From positions 1-55,866 of the forward strand of contig HG738154.1 in NCBI GenBank assembly GCA_000499405.2: DNA of 55,866 nucleotides, read 5' to 3'. Position 1 is the first letter of the stretch; each line of letters begins with the position of its first letter. Shown here piece after piece: positions 1 through 10,901 of the stretch. Origin of the DNA: Onchocerca volvulus. Taxonomy: Eukaryota > Nematoda > Chromadorea > Rhabditida > Onchocercidae. Made by a program: the position numbers and the translations under genes. The notes under the pieces were generated by a model, which was given only the letters and a program-made list of their open reading frames with translations, was not told the origin of the DNA and did no database searches.

Positions 1-80
1 TTCATTCCCATCTATGAATTAGATTCGCTCAATTAATTGTTCCCTTACTATTATTTCGCCTTATATTTTCTAACAATCAT

Positions 81-298
81 CAGAAATTACTTAATATTTC
101 ATAATTAGTTTGTTTAAATAACAGCTTGAAGTAGCATAGAAGCAAACATTTATAAAACTTGGACTTTATTTTTGTAATAATAATCAGCGTATTGTTGCAA
201 ACAAAAAACAACTCAAGTTTCGTATGCATTTACGCACGTCTATGCTACTTCAAGCTAGCATTTGAACAAACTAATTATGAAATATTAAGTAATTTCTG
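81..298. mobile_element. Palindromic MITE-like element with 60-bp inverted arms
   Basis: The 60 bases at 81-140 pair with the inverted copy at 239-298 with only about four mismatches, clustered near the middle of the arm; a 98-bp AT-rich spacer separates them. The arms begin CAGAAATTAC and end in the complement. There is no open frame inside. The structure fits a miniature inverted-repeat transposable element or a foldback element. Clear target-site duplications are not visible, so family assignment is open. Confidence 0.6.
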
Positions 299-1634
299 GC
301 AGTAATTTATGAAATTTCCGCAGGTGGAAATTCTCTTCACTCGCTACTGTACTTCATAATATATTCAATAAAAGAAGTATTTTTTTTTTCATTTTTAAAA
401 AAAAAGAAAAGAATAGAATAAGCACAGCGAAGTATGCGAATAAATATATTGTTTGTTTGCTTCCTATGAATTGAGCTGCGTATAAGTCGATAGAAACCTT
501 CCATGCTCTCATCTCATTGAAAAAAAATTTTGAAAAATTGCAAGATTTCTTCGTCTCCTTTCGTTCCATTTCGACCGAAAGTAAGGTCAACTCTTTCTTT
601 GTTTTCCTTTTATCTAATTTTCGTCAATTCTCCAAGAGTCTACTGAAGACTAAGTCTTCCCAGACATCATATGCTTGCATAGATGGTAATGTAGATGGTA
701 ACATTCTTTGCATAAGCCATTCCTCTTCTGTCCTCTCGTTTACTTCGATTTTTATAATTGCAGGCAGAAAATAGCTCAGTTGGCATGGAAAAGATGAAGG
801 ATTGATCAATATGGATATATTTTTCATCTTTAGGGTGAGGCTTGCCACGACGGCTTGAGCCTTGATTTTCTTCGTCTCGCTCTCGACGAAAGAGACTAGG
901 CTAACAAACGCACAAGCTACTATGGCCAAAGTAAAATATATTCGTGATTGCTTCTCTCACTCCCCTTTATCCATCTTTCTTTTTGCTAAACCTTATATAC
1001 TTCAATTCGATTCCCTCACATTTATACTATCACTTCTGTGCTACAATTCAAATTCATTATTTACTTCACATTTTAATTCTTCAATTTTCCCACTCTGATC
1101 AGATTAGTGCATCTAATTTGTTTACATCCAGTTCACAGAATAAAGAAATGCGGAACAAATACATATTTTCTGATTTCTGAACTCTAGTCTTATCTCCTTT
1201 TTTCTGATTAAAATTTTAAAATTTCGCTACAATTTTATGGTAATCAGGCCGCTTCCTAAAATACGGCGGTTGATACATTCCTAAAAATAATATTAAATGT
1301 TTACCGCTAATCCTAAAATAAGCTTTTTACGATTATAGATAATTTCGCTGCTATGTTTGAGGTAATATTTCTGGGTAGCTCGAAGTGAGTATCTTTTTGA
1401 AGATAAGAATATTGCCTCCACTCTATGCAGTCATCCTCGAGGATGAATTTACAAGTATGACGATTACCAGTGATTTGCTATTTTAGCTGGATATTTCCAG
1501 AAATATTTTGCTGAATAATTTGCGATTCGATAATTACTCAGGTTGTTCGAAATCTCAATGTTGTTTTCGTTATTTCTCCTGCACTTAATTCCAAGGCCTT
1601 CAAACTGATGCCATCGTTCCATCATTTTTATTTC

Positions 1635-1665
1635 ATTTTATTTTATTTTATTTTATTTTAATTTT
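1635..1665. repeat. ATTTT pentanucleotide microsatellite
   Basis: About six units of ATTTT/TTTTA in tandem, merging into T-rich sequence on the right. Confidence 0.8.
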
Positions 1666-3348
1666 TCTTTTTCTTTTTTTTGGATGGAAATAGAAGAGGA
1701 AATATGGAGAATTATTTCATCATTTTATTTTCATCCATACCACGCACATCATAGAAGTTGGCTCAGTTCGATTTCTCTTCAAATAATATTTCAGTACGCT
1801 CTCTTCCCTTTCACAACATTCTACTTTTTTTTTCTATAATAAACAAAATGGTTCATTTGCAATCATTTCCAATACAATTTCAATTTATTAATGATATTTT
1901 TTCTTTGTTTTTCTTCATTTCCGTTTGGAATTCTATCTCCGAATTTCGATTTATCTATCTTCGAAGCACTGAGGCATCGTTCTATCCGTGATACAATCAA
2001 ATCTCGTCTGGAACACTCACGTCAGGTCGTTAGTTGAAACGTTATAATACAATAGCCAAAATAGTTTAAGGTTTTTTTTTTTCTTTCAATTTAACAAACA
2101 AGATGCAATACTTCTTGGTTTATTGGGACGAGTTTTAGACTACAGGTCAGATTTTGTTTGATATCATTTATCACTGTGTCTGGATGGTTTGCTGCGAACA
2201 GCTAATAGTAAAATTATTAATGTCCAATCATTTAATCCGATATTAATAAGAATATTGTATTGGTTTCTCAAAGTCTAATCTCCATGTTACCCATTTCAAT
2301 CTACCCATATTGTATTAATTATAATTGTCATTCTGTATTACAGAATATTTACGATATCTTCGGAAATATATTCTACCATATCCTGATTGATATTCTTGAT
2401 CCCTATTAATGCATGAGCAGAAGAATGATTTCCATAAGTGAGAAATAAGCTAATCAGGAAATATGGTAAATGAATAAAACAAAATAAATGGGGAATTAAT
2501 AGAGGATATTGACCACATTGGCAAATTATAAAATTAAAAATATTAAATTAAATTCAAAATCAAACTAAATTTACCGAATTACTTTCATATCAAAGTATCA
2601 TATTATTAAAATGAACATCAAATTATATTTTCCAGTTCTATTTGCACAAACTATTCACTTAATGCTCTCAAGGAATAGCAATTGATGGAACAATGTATAA
2701 TTTCTCTTTCATTTCGTAAATTTAATTTGACACTTTTGGTGAAATAATTCCGAATCTTTATCCTTTTATTCATCAGTTTCATTACATATAATCCATCATT
2801 TTCTTCCTCTTAACTTATTTTCTTTCTTTTTTTGCTTTTGCTTATCAAATCAGTTTGTCCTTTGAATAAATTCAATAGTGCTTGCTCTATACATTGCTCT
2901 TTTTTCTATTCTCTCTTATTAATATCCGTTCATTCTATTATTTTCTCTCCAAATTTCATGACAATTCATTAGAATGATAGTTTATCATAAACAAGATATC
3001 TGATGAATGTAGTAAGATGAGAAAATAAGAGATTCATACGATGAAAGAAAATATCAGTAGTATAGTGACATTTCGACTATTTGCCAAGCTATATGACAGG
3101 ATTTTAGGATATCTTTATTATCCACAATCGATCGAACGAGAAGAAATCTTTAGAATTAGTCATGATTAGTAATTGTTGGCTAAAATTTACAAAAAAAAAA
3201 AAGCGAAATAAAAATACGTAATAATGATATATACATTGTTACTGCATTGATATTTTAAAGTTATTTTGAATTGTTTTCGAAATTAATCGAGCAGATTTAA
3301 TTTATCGATTTTTTCAATAATTTCAAAGTTGTATAGAAACATCAGTGA

Positions 3349-3381
3349 ATGAGCAAAAGGAACAAGAAAAGGAAATGGTGA
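3349..3381 (+). promoter_or_regulatory. Upstream ORF overlapping the snt-1 start codon
   Basis: A ten-codon open frame starts at the ATG at 3349 and encodes [10 protein letters not shown]. Its TGA at 3379-3381 lies inside the first codons of the synaptotagmin frame, overlapping the main ATG (3375-3377) in the form ATGGTGA. If the mRNA leader includes 3349, ribosomes would meet this frame first and would terminate a few bases past the main start. A trans-splice or cis-splice acceptor-like CAG ends at 3345, so the leader could begin just before this ATG. Translation itself is inferred. Confidence 0.4.
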
Positions 3382-6300
3382 AGATCGATTTGAGCGATGA
3401 ACGGGAATTTGATCATGAGCTTAACATGGAACATGAACCATCGGAAGAACCAATGTTGGTGCAATCGAATATTGCTGCGATGAGAATTACTTCTCTTAGA
3501 GCTATTCGAACGACCACAGCAGCAACCATGTAAGCTCAAATCCAATTTAATTCGTTGATTTAAAAGAAAAATCGATTAGCCTTCTCGAAAGTCTCGAGAA
3601 GAATGTGAAAAAAGCTTCTGTCATGGTTGGATGATCAGAATCCATTTATTTCAGAATTTCATTTCCACCTGTAAATTTGAATTTCATGTCGATTTCAAAA
3701 CAGAACAAAAGAATATGGAATTATAATCTCTAAATAATTTTGAGAAGTCAGTCGGTAACGCTACTCGTCAACATTAAACTCCCATATTAATTCATCATTA
3801 ATATGCAATTCCTCAGTGCTGTTAAACCCAACCAAACAATGATATTCGAACTTTAAAGTTTCAATTAGAGGTTTAATTAAAAACTCGAAAAGGTTTTTGT
3901 AAAAACAATGACTATCATCTAAAAAGTAGTTATAATAACTTCATGCTGAAGGAAATTCAGTTTTTTGTATTCATTTACAAAGGACTTATCCTGAAATTAC
4001 TTTTTATTCTTATTTTTGCATCCTTCTGTCCATTATCTTCATCACTATAATCCCTATAATATCTCTGAATCAATTTCCCTCATAGAAAAATAAACCAAAA
4101 AAATAAATGAATAAAATCAGAGACGATGAATGCCAAAAAATCCATTTGTCTTCTAACTTTAATTCCAATCGCAACGTCGTGCTGTCACAGGAGATGAAAA
4201 ATAATACTCACCTGGATAATCAATAAACTTTTCTGTTGGTTCAAAAATCTCTTCGAATAGATTATTCAAATAGCGACATTATATGGTTGAGCATCTGCTG
4301 AACTTTATAATTTAATCATTTTTTTTTCTGCATTTTTCAGAGAATTCGCTTCTGCCAACAAAATTTTTTTTTTTTATATAAATAAAATCCTTTTGGAATA
4401 ATTTTATCGATTCTCTTTTAAACCATATTTGTTTAACGGTGAATTAAATAATTGGTGCTAATATGGAGAAATATGACAACTTTTACAGACAACCAACAGA
4501 TAAAGAATCGATAAAAGATACGGTTGTAAATTTTGTCGGTGATAAAGCAAAAACACTTTCTGACATGGCCCGGAAGAAAATGATGGCAAAAAATGGTTGT
4601 TAGTTTTCACTTATACTTAGTTTTAATACTTATTCTTTTTTTTAAATGGCTGTATACACGTCTAGATACAAATATGAATATTAGACTTATATCAAAGTTT
4701 CGGCAGTAAGGGCAGAAGTACTTGAGGCCATCGTTTGCCATCAGAAACATCTGCAGAACAACACACACAAATAGTTTTCGTACTTTTTGTATGCCGTAAG
4801 AGATAATGTTAAGCTTTAAATCATTTACTATATAAGTTACTATTAAATTTTTCAATTTTGAATTTTTTGCTTGTTGATAAGAAAATCAATGATTAGCATA
4901 AAATGATAAAATGAAGAAACTAAGGAAGATTTGAGAGTAATTTTTTAATGATTTCAGTATCTGAACGGGCTTTCGTGTTTTTTGGCATAATTTGCCTTGC
5001 GTTAATTCTATGTTGTGCTTATCTTCTAATACGAAAATTGTTTGGCAAGAAACGACATGGCGAGAAAAAACAAAAAGGATTGAAAGGATTTTTCGGTGAC
5101 AAAGGCATAGATCTTATCACGATTAATAAAAATAAGGTAAATCCTATCGATTCTAACAAAGGATTGAGTTTTAGAGTATATACTAATATCTATTAAAAAA
5201 AAAAAAGTCCATTAGTTGTATTTGATTAAGTAAATAAACAATGAGGAATTTACTGAAACAAATTTCATCTAGTTAAAGTTTCCTTGTTAGTTTTACGGTT
5301 TTTTCTCCGTTAACGATTATTTTCTTCTTGCACCAATGGGTATTATTTAATTATTAAAGCAAAACATTCCACATTTTCAATCTGTTAATTAGATTGTTGA
5401 AATTATACAATTCCAACTAATTAGAAATAAATATGATGTCTTAACTATAATTTAATAGTATTATCATATAACAATGGAAGGGATTTCATTAGCGAATTTT
5501 AAATGATAGTGCTATTTTTATTATGAATTTTGCTTGTTCAAATATTATTAACGACGTTAAATTACTGTTATTTTAGCCTCAAAACGCTTTTTTTGTTTTC
5601 TTCGCTTTTACTTAATTCATGGTTGAGCTTTTCGACTTAATTCTTCTTAGTTTGAGCCATTTCTATTTCTAATCTGAAATAATGTGTAATGATCAAAATC
5701 TCGAATATAAAGAATATAAGCGATTGTAGAATATGTTTGTTTTTATAGCACTGCAAATTTAATGTTTTAAAATGTTTCTTCTCAGTTAGCAACGGATTTG
5801 GAGCAATTAGAGGAGAATATGGAACAAAATGAGAAAGAGCAAGCAGAAGAAAAAGAAGAAGTTGGCATTTTTATATCAAATTATTTTCCTCTACAAAAGA
5901 ATATTCTCTACGACAGATACTCAGTTTTTTGTCATTCATTTCTTGTTAATTAGTTTTCTTGGGACAAGAAGTTTTTCTTTTTTCTGAATACTTGAAAACT
6001 GAAAAATTTCATTCTGAAAAATTATCTTCCCGCGACTTCCTTCTTTCGAATGAGCAAGTTTTTTTTTTTATTATTTCCTTCTTATTTTCCATATTATTTA
6101 GCAGGTATTATTTTCCTCTTCAGGTAAAACTTGGAAGACTGCAGTATAAGCTCGATTATGATTTTCAACAGAATCAGGTATTTTTAGAAGTTTTAAAACT
6201 CACATGCTAAAACTAAATTTTCATTTATTCTCAGAACTATCCGATTATTTAGTGCAGTTACATTCGTATATTGGGAATGTTTTCCGAAAAATCCTGAGAA

Positions 6301-8127
6301 AAAAAATCTGACAAAATCATTTGGATTTTTTTCTTCGTTTGCCAGCGTTTCAGATTACTCAGCCTTAAGTGAAGTTATTAGCAAATAAGACATGATTTTT
6401 ACCAAAATAATCGCAAAGAGTTAACAATTGATCCTTTTTGTACCTTAAAAATATTTTTTAGATTCAAATCTAAACTATCCCAAAATCATTGTAAATCAAG
6501 TTAAATGGAATGCAAATTTCAGTTGGCGGTAACAGTGTTACAAGCTGAGGATTTACCGGGTATGGATATGAGCGGAACGTCGGATCCCTATGTGAAATTG
6601 TACCTTTTACCGGAAAAAAAAAAAAAAGTAGAAACGAAGGTGCATCGCAAAACGCTTAATCCTGTTTTCAATGAAACATTTATATTCACGGTATACTATT
6701 TCGATTCTTTCTATTCCTGTTAATATGAAACTCATTTAATACCTTAATTTTGAGGTACCATTCATTGAAATAGCATCAAAGACGCTGGTTTTCGCGGTAT
6801 ATGACTTTGATCGTTTCTCGAAGCATGATCAGATCGGTCAGGTACTCATACCCCTTGGCAAAATAGATCTTGGCCAAGTGATTGAGGAATGGAAAGATAT
6901 TGCCCCACCACCTGACGATAAGGAAGCGGTTAGTTCTACATTTTATGGTTAAAATATTATTATACATCACTTTCATTATTTTATACTATATTAAAATTTG
7001 AAATGAAAATAATGAATTCAATGGAAAATTAATTAAACTCACTTCAAATATTTTTAATTGCAGGATAAAAATTTGGGCGATATTTGTTTTTCATTGAGGT
7101 ATGTACCAACAGCTGGTAAACTTTCAGTAGTCATTCTGGAAGCCAAAAATTTGAAAAAAATGGATGTTGGTGGATTATCAGGTGAATTTTACTTCTGAGA
7201 TATCATTTGTAATTCGATTTCATTCTGATTTAGAGGGATTCAGGAATGAAAAATGTGAGCGTAGTATTTGAACTGGTTTCAAGCATAGTTTTATCTAAAC
7301 TGAAAATATATTATGAGCTCTGCAAATTTAAACTATCTTCCAAGTTAAATGTAACTGGTGTAAGTTAAATGATTTTTTTAGATCCATATGTGAAAATAGT
7401 ATTGATGCAAGGTGGAAAACGGTTGAAAAAGAAGAAAACGAGCATCAAAAAATGCACTCTAAATCCTTACTATAATGAATCATTCTCATTTGAAGTACCA
7501 TTCGAGCAAATTCAGGTGATAATTCATTTGAAATTATGCTAGATAATTTGGAAATTTCTTTTTTAATTTGAAAAAAAAAAGAATGAGAGTAGATATTAAC
7601 CCAAACCAATATTGCAAACTAAGCTAAATTGTATAATTTCTAAATTGCAAGTTCGAAAACCGAACTTAGTTTTTTTTCGATTTTCATAATTAACAAATGA
7701 ATTGCGAAAATTTTTTTTTTTTTGAAATCTAAGGAGATTATTATCCATAAAAGCAAACAATATTCTGATTTTTTCTGTCTTATCACCGAATATCATTCAA
7801 CTTAAACCTTCGGCATTATTCAGATCAAATTTAATTCTTAACTGATTCTTTCTATTTATGCTTCTCAACTTATCCCTTCTCGTCCATTTATGCATGCTAT
7901 TCAATACAAAATCTTAACGATGATTATTGTTGCAGAAAGTATCACTTATGATAACTGTGATGGATTATGATAAGTTGGGCTCCAATGATGTCATCGGTCG
8001 ATGTATATTAGGCTGTTCAGCAACAGGTGCCGAATTACGACACTGGATGGATATGTTAGCCAGTCCGCGTAGACCCATAGCTCAGTGGCATACTTTAGGA
8101 CCAGTGGAAGAACCTGAAAAACCTTAA
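3375..8127 (+). CDS. snt-1: Synaptotagmin-1, ten exons
   Basis: Calcium sensor for synaptic vesicle fusion, anchored in the vesicle membrane. Exons: 3375-3529, 4489-4595, 4958-5136, 5786-5860, 6124-6177, 6523-6690, 6755-6928, 7064-7181, 7382-7515, 7936-8127; all phases agree and give about 451 aa, against roughly 420-440 in known synaptotagmin-1. The start ATG is chosen because MVKIDLSD matches the N-terminus of C. elegans SNT-1. One membrane span lies at about residues 92-115, followed by [12 protein letters not shown] and an acidic linker. C2A (about 173-300) keeps the calcium-binding Asp residues in [12 protein letters not shown] and [11 protein letters not shown]2B (about 310-440) keeps [10 protein letters not shown], the polybasic [12 protein letters not shown] and [10 protein letters not shown]. 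No second copy of a C2B exon was seen, although C. elegans makes alternative C2B isoforms. Several introns use GTT donors, and exon 7 uses a TTTGAG acceptor, so boundaries at 4595, 5860 and 6755 rest mainly on homology. No polyadenylation site was identified. Confidence 0.95.
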
Positions 8128-10413
8128 AATTTGATTTCAATGATCTTTCTTCTTAGGTGTTTCCGGACTATTGTCCTGCTATTATACTGACCGCTTTAGC
8201 ACCTTCAGTCTATTATGGTTTGAAAACGCAGAGTAATGTACTGTTTTCGAAGATTCCTATGGAAATCATAATATAAAAATACTTTAAATAATCGAATTGC
8301 ACAGCAACCATCGATATCCTACTGGAATCATTAGTATCTTCGGAAAAATTGCATTTAAAAAATATCGATCGAAACCTTTGAAATCCTTAATCTACGTCGA
8401 AATAATTATTCCTTCTTAATGATCAGTCAATATTGTATGTGAGATTCATCGATGTGTACTAAATTACAAATAATTCACTTTTGAAGTAATATATTTCGAT
8501 AGTAATTCTTCTTTAAAAAATTCGAGTCAACTATTAAACTACTTGTTGAATTCCATTCCGCTTTTCGTAAGCTTTAAACTATTCAGAAAATAGAACTTTA
8601 TTTTCTTTCTCTCCGTCTTTTTCTGTCTTTTAAATTATCTCGCTTTTTTTTTCTTTCTTTTGAAATGATAAATTATGATTCTATTCTTTCATTTTAGATC
8701 ACTTCTTTTTAATTACGTTGATTATCACTTACACTTCTTGCAAAATTTTTCCCATAACATAGAATTGAATACTAATGTCGAAAAAGTTTTTTTTTTTTTC
8801 ATATTTGCTTAAAAATTTCAATTAGTGCAATATAAAAAGTAGTCCAAACTTGAAGAATATTAGCTTAAAAAATTCAGTTAACTTCCTTAAAAAAAAAATT
8901 GCTCGACTTTTCTAGCCTTATTGTCTTGAATGATAGAAATGCTACGGCAAAATTGACGAATTCAGGAAAAGGTATGAAATGTACATCCAAGCTGAATGAA
9001 TTAAGAAAACAGGTTCTTTGAATGTTCATCAGTGATCGAATTATCGAGATTATTCTTCTATGCGGCTTATTTTGAACAATATAGTAAACACAGGTTCACT
9101 CCACTTTTCCACTTAACAATTTGAAATATGACAGAGGTTTCTTTTTCGATTTTTTAAAAATGTTACATAGAATAGAAGTTGGATAGGAAGTGAATATTGA
9201 TTTCCAAATCAACTTCAAAATCTTCTTCCAGTTAACTTCCAGATCAGTTTTGTTGATATGGTTGCAATATCATCAAACAGAATATGCCTTAATATTAACT
9301 TTGAAACAATTCATTCTAAAAGTCAAATGTTGAAAATAGATAGCAGTATGTCTTGCTTTCTATCTTCAATGTTCCGAGTGGTTTGAATGGAATTCGAAAA
9401 AAAAAAAAAGGACAGGTAATTGCATTAATTCGTTTCTCATAGTTCAAGAAATGGTCGAATAAAACATAAAGGAAGGCTTACAGACTGAGATTTGTAGGAA
9501 ATCATAAAGCAGAATAGAAGTTGATGAAATAATTCAATCCGTGGCAGTAAAAATAAGCAATTGTTAGAAAGAATGGATTTTTGGAAATTCAAATATTTGA
9601 ATGACATCTTTACTAATCCATTTTATGATTTCGGTCAATCGATATTGCGTATCTTCTATACAGATTTGTGCAACATAAACAAGTAGCGACAACATGCATA
9701 AAGTATATATTTTTATGGAGCAAAAATAAAAGATTTGAATTCCTTGCTTGAACAATTAGTTACTTGAAAATTTTTATTATCTAACATGTGTCGACTACCA
9801 CTGTAAGGGAAAGTTCTTAATTTGTTGATAAAGCTATAAAAATTGTTGCTACTATAATCAGTACTGTAAAACAGAATATTTACATAATTTATATGTTTTA
9901 AAATCGAAACATTGAAATTTTGAATTCATATGACTTGGGTTTTTTATTTGAAGCCGGAAGTTTTGCCATCATTCTATATTTCCTTTCTCAAATATCAATA
10001 TTCTCATCATCACTATATACATTATTATCAATAATTGCGATAAATGCGTAGAATTGTCTTACTACAACTTTGTTTCATTTTCATTTGTAAATAACATTTT
10101 TCAGTCGCTATTGTCAATGTATCATAAATTTAAAAAATAATCTAATTGTTACATATTATTCCATATTTATTGCAAAATTGTTGGACTGCAAACGCAACGG
10201 TATTCTCCAAGAATGATCTTATCGGGCGGATGATGTATCATACACATAAAATTATTTTCAAGTCTTCACTTCGTTAACATTCAAATGCTTATTCGCAATT
10301 TATCAACAAATGACACTCCGTTGTCGCTTTTTCTTTCTGATCGTAACAAAATAATACGCTGAATTCTGTTCTTTAGTTCCTTCAATTTTGCTTTTACTTA
10401 CTTGGAAACGAAC
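8128..10413. other. Intergenic region after snt-1
   Basis: No supported gene. The DNA is AT-rich with short homopolymer runs; small open frames are incidental. The 3' UTR of synaptotagmin must lie in the first part. The minus-strand sequence that follows the SL1 copy (10414-10435) runs through about 10165-10413 and contains an AATAAA-type signal near its end. Confidence 0.5.
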
Positions 10414-10435
10414 CTCAAACTTGGGTAATTAAACC
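10414..10435 (-). ncRNA. Exact 22-nt SL1 spliced leader sequence, orphan copy
   Basis: Read on the minus strand, these 22 bases (GGTTTAATTA... to ...AAGTTTGAG) are identical to the nematode SL1 leader that is trans-spliced to mRNA 5' ends. The sequence after it does not look like an SL1 RNA body: the leader is followed by GTTCGT instead of the usual GTAAAC-type donor, and no clear Sm site with flanking hairpins is seen, only a weak ATTATTTTG-like stretch about 75-90 nt from the leader start. A strong donor-like GTAAGT occurs 12 nt after the leader end. It could be a divergent SL RNA gene, a retroposed copy of a trans-spliced mRNA, or a captured SL1 fragment. No tandem 5S rRNA unit is present. 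Confidence 0.7.
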
Positions 10436-10552
10436 TTTATTATGATTAATTTGTTAATCAACGGACGCAGCAATTATATCAACAATTACATCAACAATAC
10501 AATTTCGACAATATCAAAGGACAACTTTCATGAAGAAATTATAATACAAAAA

Positions 10553-10901
10553 AAAGAGGAGATAGGATTATGCAAAGAAGAAAATTGATATACCACGAGC
10601 TGGACCATCCGACCGAGCTCATGGCAGCTTGTTCGTTGAAATGATTTTTTACTCAGGACTTCGTGGATGGAGGATCTTTGGTAACATTTTGGAGAGACAA
10701 GAAAGATCCTTTGTTGTCTCAGGAGCATGCACCTTTGAGTGCACGAGATTGTGCTTGTGGTTAGCGCATGATGAAAGAGAGCTTTTTTAAAAGTTGAAGA
10801 CAAAAAATGATTTCAAAATTGAGTACAGCAAATATGCAATGTCAAATTTAAAACGAAGGAATCACTGATTTTCTTTTTTTATCCTCGCGATTTCAGCGAC
10901 A
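10553..10901 (-). mobile_element. Solo LTR of BEL/Pao family A
   Basis: This stretch is clearly similar over more than 300 bp to the LTR beside the integrase remnant at about 51040-51386, including shared blocks around CACGAGCTGG, GAGCTCATGGCAGC, CAAGAAAGATCC and TCCTCGCGATTTCAGC. On the minus strand it starts TGTCGCTGAAAT, as expected for a TGT...-type LTR. No retroelement coding sequence adjoins it, so it is most simply a solo LTR left by recombination. The left boundary is approximate and no target duplication could be matched. The SL1 copy lies about 120 bp beyond its left edge. Confidence 0.7.

Larger units (their letters stand above)
1..3344. other. Non-coding region upstream of synaptotagmin gene
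   Basis: No exon with a family match or good coding character was found here on either strand. Short open frames are present but are low-complexity Phe/Ser/Leu-rich translations of AT-rich DNA. The stretch holds a palindromic element at 81-298 and an ATTTT pentanucleotide run at about 1635-1665. It presumably includes promoter and upstream control DNA of the synaptotagmin gene, but no specific site can be shown. Confidence 0.6.
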
